Below are positions 32,351-37,322 of a stretch of DNA of 37,322 nt, in pieces. The position numbers and the translations under genes were made by a program. The stretch covers positions 1-37,322 of the forward strand of contig VSOK01000026.1 in the NCBI GenBank assembly GCA_009774765.1, written 5' to 3'. This DNA is from Bacteroidales bacterium. Lineage in GTDB: Bacteria > Bacteroidota > Bacteroidia > Bacteroidales > UBA932. Under the pieces are notes generated by a model that saw only the letters and a list, made by a program, of their open reading frames with translations, searched no databases and was not told the DNA's origin. Within the stretch, counting starts at the first letter, position 1, and every line of letters starts with the position of its first letter.

Positions 32351-32518
32351 TTTTATTTCCCACCCTGCAAAGGTAGCCCCGTGTCCTGTGTATCCTGCAA
32401 GGTCAGGCCCCTGCGGGGTTGGCTGAAAGAAAATCATCCTCGCCGCGGCTGCGGTATTTTCTTTCGCCAAACCTTGCCGGATACGGACACGGGACAGTCA
32501 GGCAGGCGAGAAATAAAA
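32351..32518 (+). ncRNA. Structured leader RNA element, copy C
   Basis: Third copy. Outer helix TTTTATTTC (32351-32359)/GAAATAAAA (32510-32518). Then CCTGC/GCAGG, CCCGTGTCC (32378-32386)/GGACACGGG (32485-32493), GTATCC (32390-32395)/GGATAC (32479-32484), GCAAGGT (32397-32403)/ACCTTGC (32471-32477), TTGGC/GCCAA and GAAAGAAAAT (32425-32434)/ATTTTCTTTC (32456-32465). The CATCCTCG bulge is at 32435-32442, capped by CCGC/GCGG. The side hairpin is CCCC/GGGG. A further 8-bp hairpin (32522-32538) and the DUF4120 start (32568) follow. ACGGGGCTA (32339-32347) can instead pair with TAGCCCCGT (32374-32382), an alternative fold. Confidence 0.84.
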
Positions 32519-32567
32519 ATACCGGCTCCCGGAGCCGGACGTGTTTAACGGATAAAATACAATAGTC

Positions 32568-32858
32568 ATGAAAATCCTGAATGAAGAACATTTCGAGAAT
32601 GTAAAGCGCTATGCCAAGTCCATCGGTGACACCTCGCTCCAGAAGTGCCTGGACAGGCTGGAAAGCTGGGAGAAGAATCCTGACCATCCCAATGAAATAT
32701 CGCTCTACTACGACCATGCACCGTATTCGTTCGGCTTCTCGCAACGCTATCCCGACGGAAGAACCGGCATCGTGGGAGGGCTGCTTTATCATGGTATACC
32801 GGACAGGTCTTTTGCGGTCACATTAGAACCGACCCACGGATGGCAGATACATACCTGA
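32568..32858 (+). CDS. DUF4120 family protein
   Basis: 96 residues. I recognise the DUF4120 family of Bacteroidales mobile elements: MKILNEEHFENVKRYAKSIGD, LDRLESWEKNP, YYDHAPYSFGFSQRYPDG and GIVGGLLYHGIPDRSFAVTL are its conserved stretches. Function unknown. It is preceded by structured RNA copy C and followed after 53 bp by DUF3871. Confidence 0.85.
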   Translation: MKILNEEHFENVKRYAKSIGDTSLQKCLDRLESWEKNPDHPNEISLYYDHAPYSFGFSQRYPDGRTGIVGGLLYHGIPDRSFAVTLEPTHGWQIHT

Positions 32859-32911
32859 TTGGGAAAAAACAATAACAGCAATATAGTATCAACCTCATAA
32901 ATTTCAAGATT

Positions 32912-33835
32912 ATGGCAAATTTGGCAGTATTGGGAAGACAACAGCAGTTTGACTTCCAGCAGAACGGAATCGAAGTGATGGACTTCGAGACATTACAGCG
33001 TACCTACAAGGAAAACGACATCTACAACAACCCGGTACAGGGCATCTACCATTACCAGGTCATCCAACGCATGATGGATATCTGCGAGAAGCACAACCTG
33101 GACTATGAGGTGGAGGAAATCTTCGCCGCCCAGAACCGGAACAAGACACAACCCGGCGTGAGCATACTCCCGCAAGTGGAACAAATCCACGGGGAAAAGG
33201 CGGTGGAAGCGCATATACTCCGCCGCATCTTCACCACCATCCGCATCAAGGACTGGGAAACCGACGAGCTGACGACCACGCTTGTCGTGGCCTACCACCA
33301 GGACGGGGTACAGGCGGCCATAGGTCCTTGTGTGAAAATCTGCCATAACCAGTGCATCCTTTCTCCGGAAAGAAGCGTATGCAATTATGGAAAGAAAAAG
33401 GTGACTACAGAAGAGTTGTTCGACACCGTGGATGGCTGGATGGCAAACTTCGAGGTGAACATGAACGAGGACATCGAACGGATACAGAGATTGAAACGCA
33501 GAGTTATCTCTTTGGAAGAAATATATATGTATATAGGACTGTTGACGGCATTGCGTGTTTCCCACGACAGCGCGGACAAGAACCTTTCTTCTTCCGTGGA
33601 AACCTATCCTTTGAATCAGGGGCAGATATCGGTATTCACGGAAGAGGTGCTGAAGCTGGTAATGACAAAGGGACAGATTACCGCCTGGGATCTCTACAAT
33701 GTCGCTACGGAGATATACAAACCCGGTAAGACGGACTTTCCGGCTTTGATTCCGCAGAACGGTGCGATGGCGGAGCTATTGTTGTCACGCCTGCCCGAAG
33801 AGGCGGAAATCGTGGGCGTCATACCGGTAGGCTGA
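32912..33835 (+). CDS. DUF3871 family protein
   Basis: 307 residues, soluble. It matches DUF3871 proteins encoded near the end of the tra operon in CTnDOT-like elements (…HILRRIFTTIRIKDWE, LVVAYHQDGVQAAIGPCVKICHNQCI, VETYPLNQGQISVFTEEVLKL). The phrases 'GPCVKICHNQCIL' and the 'NYGKKKVTTEELF' region recall DUF932-like proteins found on phages and plasmids. Function unknown. It is the last rightward gene; it converges on the lysozyme/tra block at a terminator. Confidence 0.85.
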   Translation: MANLAVLGRQQQFDFQQNGIEVMDFETLQRTYKENDIYNNPVQGIYHYQVIQRMMDICEKHNLDYEVEEIFAAQNRNKTQPGVSILPQVEQIHGEKAVEAHILRRIFTTIRIKDWETDELTTTLVVAYHQDGVQAAIGPCVKICHNQCILSPERSVCNYGKKKVTTEELFDTVDGWMANFEVNMNEDIERIQRLKRRVISLEEIYMYIGLLTALRVSHDSADKNLSSSVETYPLNQGQISVFTEEVLKLVMTKGQITAWDLYNVATEIYKPGKTDFPALIPQNGAMAELLLSRLPEEAEIVGVIPVG

Positions 33836-33861
33836 ACGGATGGATACCATTGAAATCACAA

Positions 33862-33912
33862 AAGAGGGAGAACCTGACGGCCCGGTGCCGAAAGATTCTC
33901 CCTCTTGTTTTT
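33862..33912. terminator. Strong bidirectional terminator between DUF3871 and the tra block
   Basis: AAGAGGGAGAA (33862-33872) and TTCTCCCTCTT (33896-33906) form 11 perfect bp, with an inner CGGC/GCCG hairpin, followed on the plus strand by GTTTTTTA. In the other direction the stem is followed by TTGTGATTTC, a weaker tail. It separates the two convergent blocks. Confidence 0.9.
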
Positions 33913-34430
33913 TACTTCTTAAACAGCAGCATGTATTCCACTTCCCTTCTCCGTTCAATGCTCGGTACCACTTTCCCCTTGTAGCAGCGGAATGAGACAT
34001 ACTCGTTGTAAATATCCCTATCCCCGGCTTCCAGCTTTTGAATAAGCCTGCTCTTAGGTATCTTGCCATAGCCGACCACACGGTAATATCCCACATTATA
34101 AGACAAGGTGGCGACTAAAAGGGCGTCCTTTCCAAAACGGCTGCACATCCTGCACAGTTTCCTCAAATCCGCTCTGAGCAATGAATCCGCCTGTGCCTTG
34201 CTCATATCCGGTCTGAACGTCTCTCCCGGCAAAAGTTTGTGACCCCAACCTACATAGGGCAGATGGTTTCCATGCCAACCCTCGAACCGCTTGATGCAGG
34301 CGATGGCCCTCTCGAAAAGCGAATCAGAGATTTCCGTGGCAGCGGGAGGCGAACCGCCTCCTCCCCGTGGATGAGCCACCAGACAGTTACAGGTTAGAAT
34401 CAGGCATATAGCCGCTACAATCACTCGCAT
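33912..34430 (-). CDS. Secreted GH24-type lysozyme of the conjugative element
   Basis: 172 residues. An N-terminal signal peptide (~1-19, VIVAAICLILTCNCLVAH) precedes a T4-lysozyme-like catalytic domain. IKRFEGW carries the probable catalytic Glu, YVGWGHKLLPGE is the GH24 'G-x-GH' strand, and DALLVATLSYNVGYYRV is the later helix. It probably opens peptidoglycan locally for the mating channel. Its start overlaps the traQ stop by 10 bp, so it is the last gene of the leftward tra operon, as in CTnDOT-type elements. Confidence 0.87.
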   Translation of the reverse strand: MRVIVAAICLILTCNCLVAHPRGGGGSPPAATEISDSLFERAIACIKRFEGWHGNHLPYVGWGHKLLPGETFRPDMSKAQADSLLRADLRKLCRMCSRFGKDALLVATLSYNVGYYRVVGYGKIPKSRLIQKLEAGDRDIYNEYVSFRCYKGKVVPSIERRREVEYMLLFKK

Positions 34431-34984
34431 ACCGTAACCGTTTCAATGTTCACCAAAGGATTTTTCACAAGTTCCCCACCGGTTCGGGGAATTCTGCCGG
34501 TTCCTCCCGTATCATCTTCCGCGTCATCCTTTTTCTCGTTGTTGAAATCAAAACTAAGCAGGAATAATTGTGCAGGGGCACTGTTGTCCTCGAAATATAT
34601 GTCAATACTCTGTTGGTCCTCGCACTCGGAAGTGTAGTACAGCCGGAACACTTCCCTGTCAAGCGGATAACGATCGTTGGGCAGCAACACCATCCCGTCG
34701 TCCATGCGGAGCGAGCCTTTGCCGTCAGGCTGGAAATAGCGGACGGTGTACCGTGCATCGGAGAACCGGCCTTCACGTTTGAGTTCGCACCGTATTTCCA
34801 CGGTCTCGCCTTTCACGATACGTTTGGGTACGGGCATTGTTTCCACCGTGAAGGGATATCCCTGCTGCACATCCAGCTCATTGTCACAGGATACCAGGGC
34901 TATTGCCACTACAGTCGCAAGCATTGCCGAAAAGATAGCGGCAAACGCGTTTTGTTTATTTCTTTTTTTCATGTTCATTGTCAT
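34421..34984 (-). CDS. traQ: Conjugative transfer lipoprotein TraQ (DUF3872)
   Basis: 187 residues. Lipoprotein signal: FAAIFSAMLATVVAIALVSCDN, with Cys in the LVSC lipobox; several in-frame ATGs (34984, 34978, 34972) could start it. The beta-sandwich body (YPFTVETMPVPKRIVKGETVEIRCELK ; YTVRYFQPDGKGSLRMDDG) matches DUF3872/TraQ of Bacteroides conjugative transposons. It follows traP by 17 bp and overlaps the lysozyme gene. Confidence 0.87.
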   Translation of the reverse strand: MTMNMKKRNKQNAFAAIFSAMLATVVAIALVSCDNELDVQQGYPFTVETMPVPKRIVKGETVEIRCELKREGRFSDARYTVRYFQPDGKGSLRMDDGMVLLPNDRYPLDREVFRLYYTSECEDQQSIDIYFEDNSAPAQLFLLSFDFNNEKKDDAEDDTGGTGRIPRTGGELVKNPLVNIETVTVCE

Positions 34985-35001
34985 TTTAATGGTTGTTGTT
35001 T

Positions 35002-35877
35002 CTATTGTTCAATAATTCCTTCCCAATGTTGCAGGTATTCGTTCAAATCCTTGAATCCCTTGTACAGGGAGGAACAGTCCTCTATCTTGTTGCCGTAGCG
35101 TTTGCGGAGGGCTTCCAGTGTCCTTCGCCCCGCTTCGTCACGGTCCAGGTAACAATTGACCAGGTCGTACTTGTCAAGGAAACCATACGAGCGTTCCAAT
35201 AAAGCCACCGAGTTCAGCACGAGGTAGTCATCGCCGCATCCCAGGCCGAGCACCATCCATGAGAGATAGTCAATGAACCCCTCGAAAATGTTACAGGTGT
35301 CCGAACCGTTGTCGATGAGCGATATGTCCTTCGGCGACATACTGCCCTTGAACAGGCGGCTGCGCAACTCATACCCACCGCTGATGTTCCTGAATCCGAT
35401 GGAGAAGTACCGCTTGCCATGCAAGGTATATCTGACTTCCTCACAGTTCGGCAATGCCACATCGCTGCAAATGCCACGCTCTTTCAGATAATTGAGCAGG
35501 ATTTTGTTGTTCAATGGCTCAATGCGTACATTCACGAAGCAATTCTCTTCACCAGGTGTGGTGTCGAAACATTTTTCTTTCGGACGGAAAACTATTTCCG
35601 GAACAATACCACCCAATGATTCCGAAATGAATTTAGCCTGCGACTTGAAATCACCGCTGCCAATGATTTCTCCTGCAAGCGAGAATATATCCCCGCCACG
35701 CCCGATGCCGAAGTCCTGCCACACATTCTTTAGAATATTCACCCTGAACGACGGTGTCCGTTCTTCCCGATAAGGGGCGGAATACCACCATTCATTCCCT
35801 TTCCGGGCCGTCGGCTCATGTCCCATCCGTGCCAGAAAATCCGTAATGGGAATCTTCCTTATATCTTCTATATTCAT
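35002..35877 (-). CDS. traP: TraP: CHC2/toprim DNA primase-like protein
   Basis: 291 residues. The N-terminal primase zinc-finger-like fold is recognisable (PITDFLARMGHEPTARKGNEWWYSAPYREERTPSF ... VWQDFGIGRGGDIFSL), but without the CHC2 cysteine/histidine ligands. A toprim domain follows (FEGFIDYLSWM with Glu; VNCYLDRDEAGRRTLEAL with DxD). It probably primes complementary-strand synthesis on the transferred single strand in the recipient. The position between traO and traQ is conserved in CTnDOT-type operons. Confidence 0.88.
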   Translation of the reverse strand: MNIEDIRKIPITDFLARMGHEPTARKGNEWWYSAPYREERTPSFRVNILKNVWQDFGIGRGGDIFSLAGEIIGSGDFKSQAKFISESLGGIVPEIVFRPKEKCFDTTPGEENCFVNVRIEPLNNKILLNYLKERGICSDVALPNCEEVRYTLHGKRYFSIGFRNISGGYELRSRLFKGSMSPKDISLIDNGSDTCNIFEGFIDYLSWMVLGLGCGDDYLVLNSVALLERSYGFLDKYDLVNCYLDRDEAGRRTLEALRKRYGNKIEDCSSLYKGFKDLNEYLQHWEGIIEQ

Positions 35878-35890
35878 AAGCCGTGATGTT

Positions 35891-36463
35891 TTAATTGATG
35901 ATAAATTTCACGCCCAGCCCGAATTGCATAGTGAACACGGATAATGAACCTCCCCACATGGCGCGTTCCCGGACGCTGGCAAGCAGCACGATACGGTCCG
36001 TGACATAGGTTTCAAGCTCCAGTGTTATCGCCCCGCCATAGATAAAGGCATCCTTGGCGAGCAACTTCGAGCCGTCATACAACATCTTATTCCCCCAATT
36101 CACGGTTTCGTAACCGGCCAAAGCCGAGCCGCCGATGGAAAGGAACAGTGTTTTGGAAGGGTCGGACAGGAATTTCAGATAGTACCCACCCTCGGCAGTG
36201 AACTGCGCACGAGGAACGGACACGTTACGGTACTCGTAATTCTTCAACAGGTATTCCGCACCGACAATCCAGCGGTTGGCTTTCTTGGTATATCCCGATA
36301 CCGCGAATCCCGCATAATGGTTCAAGGGTGATTTCGAGCCTTCCGCAAATCCGCCCCGCAGCTCCACGCCTTTCATGCCGGGGAGACAGCGTTGGGCGTA
36401 TGCCTGCCCTGAAAACAGGGCAAGCGATACGACCGCTACTAACATATAGATGACCTTACGCAT
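35891..36463 (-). CDS. traO: Conjugative transfer protein TraO
   Basis: 190 residues with a signal peptide (~1-23, VVSLALFSGQAYAQ). Beta-strand-rich and Gly/aromatic-patterned (GFAVSGYTKKANRWIVGAEYLLKNYEYRN ; FLSIGGSALAGYETVNW), like an outer-membrane beta-barrel ending FGLGVKFIIN. It matches TraO of Bacteroides conjugative transposons, an envelope component of the mating apparatus. It starts 2 bp after the traN stop and precedes traP by 13 bp. Confidence 0.87.
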   Translation of the reverse strand: MRKVIYMLVAVVSLALFSGQAYAQRCLPGMKGVELRGGFAEGSKSPLNHYAGFAVSGYTKKANRWIVGAEYLLKNYEYRNVSVPRAQFTAEGGYYLKFLSDPSKTLFLSIGGSALAGYETVNWGNKMLYDGSKLLAKDAFIYGGAITLELETYVTDRIVLLASVRERAMWGGSLSVFTMQFGLGVKFIIN

Positions 36464-36465
36464 GG

Positions 36466-36951
36466 CTACTTCACTTTAAGTTCGTTGATCACTTTGGCTC
36501 TCACGATGTCCTCGCTCTCCACGGTGAACGACTGGTGACGCCCGCCGCTTTTCTCGTTCAGTTCCACGACCAGCACCTTACCGGCAGGGATGGTGAACTT
36601 GTCAAAAGTGAACATGGTACGTTCGTCCTTATTTCCAGCTACCAAAGTGGCATAGTTATAGGCTCTGAGAGGAAAAACAATCTGCTCCTGGATGGCTGTA
36701 CGCTTCATTACCTTCTTATCCACAATCTTGAACGTCACGAAATCCACCTCGAAAGGCACATTCGACTGGTTGCGTACCTGCGTGTGGAAATAGAGCAGCC
36801 CGTTATGGGTATAAATACCGCGCAGGAGGTACTGGATGCCGAAAGCCTTGCTACCGATGTGCTTGACATGGCGTTTGTTCTCTTTGTGGATACTCTTGTT
36901 GATCAGTTGCACGAGTTTGGGGGAGTCCGTGGAAAATGATAGCCTATGCAA
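36466..36951 (-). pseudogene. traN: traN, 5' half missing (DUF4138, conjugative transfer)
   Basis: Only the C-terminal part (~160 residues) remains: LHRLSFSTDSPKLVQLINKS, HVKHIGSKAFGIQYLLRGIY, TFKIVDKKVMKRTAIQEQI, and KFTIPAGKVLVVELNEKSGGRH. These are the conserved C-terminal stretches of TraN, which is normally about 300 residues or more and carries an N-terminal signal. Upstream of the retained part the frame meets a TAA within about nine codons, and the sequence becomes the leader of an integrase gene. The open frame's 5'-most codon is TTG. It is broken by insertion of, or recombination with, another element. Confidence 0.8.
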
Positions 36952-37052
36952 GAAAAAGCGAACGGATGAAGATTAAACGTAAGTCGTTTGAAATGAACCA
37001 GCATTCTGCCAAGTAGAGAAAATGCAAACGGCAACGGAATATTGAGGTTGTT

Positions 37053-37101
37053 CAGTTACCAAACCGTTAGCCGGGCAGTTACCGAAACGGGAATAGGTAA
37101 C
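37053..37101 (+). repeat. Direct and inverted repeats upstream of the integrase (putative arm-type sites)
   Basis: CAGTTACC occurs at 37053-37060 and 37076-37083, 23 bp apart, and GGTAAC is inverted at 37096-37101. Similar flanks (AAACCG / GAAACGG) extend the direct repeats. Tyrosine integrases with an N-terminal arm-binding domain use such short repeats near their attachment site. Confidence 0.5.
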
Positions 37102-37169
37102 GGCAGGCAATGAAAAGAAACCCTCACCGTTTTGTTTGCGCTCATACACAGTGTTTTGCATATCAAGGA

Positions 37170-37212
37170 ACGCTTATACGGCAAGTAATTTTGCACTAAA
37201 AAATATAAGCGT
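37170..37212 (+). promoter_or_regulatory. Integrase promoter/attachment region inside a 9-bp inverted repeat
   Basis: ACGCTTATA (37170-37178) and TATAAGCGT (37204-37212) form a perfect 9-bp inverted repeat ending at the integrase ATG. Between them GTAATTTTGC (37185-37194) matches both the CTnDOT-family att consensus GTAnnTTTGC and a -7 box (TAATTTTG). Promoter, operator or att site are all possible. Confidence 0.55.
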
Positions 37213-37322
37213 ATGAAAGTAGAAAAATTCAAGGTGCTGCTCTACCTCAAAAAGAGCGGACTGGACAAGTCGGGCAAGGCTCCCATCATGGGACGCATAA
37301 CCGTGAACCGCACGATGGCGCA
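37213..37322 (+). CDS. Tyrosine-recombinase integrase (3' end outside window)
   Basis: The first 36 codons (MKVEKFKVLLYLKKSGLDKS ... PIMGRITVNRTMA) match the N-terminal arm-DNA-binding region of Bacteroidetes mobile-element integrases. The catalytic domain lies beyond the window, so activity cannot be judged. It reads away from the truncated traN, into the element on the right. Confidence 0.85.
   Translation, partial: MKVEKFKVLLYLKKSGLDKSGKAPIMGRITVNRTMA

Noticed and set aside
20391..32518. The three structured elements as group II introns, attC sites or transposon ends
   Set aside because: There is no reverse transcriptase, no domain V-like hairpin and no integron core sites. The copies lie only upstream of genes in one orientation, with no target duplications seen.
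32403..32792. A 129-codon minus-strand frame over RNA copy C and DUF4120
   Set aside because: It is antisense to a recognised DUF4120 gene and to the RNA element. Long antisense frames are common at this base composition.
36973..37161. A 62-codon minus-strand frame between traN and the integrase
   Set aside because: It overlaps the repeats likely to be integrase sites, has no recognisable domain, and nothing in the context supports translation.
1..37322. tRNA, rRNA or CRISPR arrays
   Set aside because: No cloverleaf-like sequence, no rRNA stretches, and no array of regularly spaced identical repeats with unique spacers. The 85-bp hairpin repeats are too few and too divergent for CRISPR.

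Overview
The window is Bacteroidales DNA. Three things support this: repeated Bacteroidetes-type -7 boxes (TAnnTTTG), a TonB-receptor/DUF4249 lipoprotein pair, and CTnDOT-like conjugative-transposon genes. I cannot place it below order level. It falls into three parts.

(1) 1 to about 20,130 is ordinary chromosome. It carries a YraN-family protein (cut by the window edge), mannose-1-phosphate guanylyltransferase, a YqeY-type protein, a secreted GH38 alpha-mannosidase with a C-terminal discoidin-like domain, an iron-sulfur flavoprotein-like reductase, AspS, a prohibitin/SPFH protein and RsmA. Then come an ECF sigma factor with a small membrane partner and a DUF6249-like protein, an AlkD-like DNA alkylation repair protein, the receptor/DUF4249 pair, a divergent EF-G paralogue lacking key GTPase residues, a small AraC-fold-like protein, an XRE regulator and RNase HII. 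Two intergenic spaces (9.3-9.44 kb and 11.95-12.16 kb) hold a family of short hairpin repeats about 85 bp apart.

(2) About 20,130 to 36,951 is the distal part of a CTnDOT-like integrative conjugative element. A rightward block (20.6-33.8 kb) encodes DUF4121, a probable DUF4942-type protein, a 1000-residue fused N6-adenine methyltransferase/SNF2-like helicase and an ArdA-like antirestriction protein. It continues with many small proteins of unknown function, a J-domain protein, DUF4120 and DUF3871. A leftward block (33.9-36.95 kb) is the end of the transfer operon: truncated traN, traO, traP, traQ and a lysozyme. The two blocks meet at a strong bidirectional terminator. The rightward block looks like an establishment/anti-restriction module.

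(3) About 36,952 to the end is the edge of another mobile element. traN is cut roughly in half, and a tyrosine-recombinase integrase gene begins at 37,213 behind direct and inverted repeats.

The strongest unexplained signal is a roughly 150-nt structured RNA present three times in the rightward block (20,391-20,545; 25,489-25,641; 32,351-32,518). Each copy ends 30-50 nt before the start codon of DUF4121, the ArdA-like gene or DUF4120. The copies differ much in sequence, yet almost every helix is kept by compensatory changes. An invariant CATCCTCG lies at the same asymmetric bulge in all three. I cannot match it to a named RNA family. Second are the covarying chromosomal hairpin repeats, and third is the GTPase-motif decay of the EF-G paralogue. 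No tRNA, rRNA or CRISPR array was seen.
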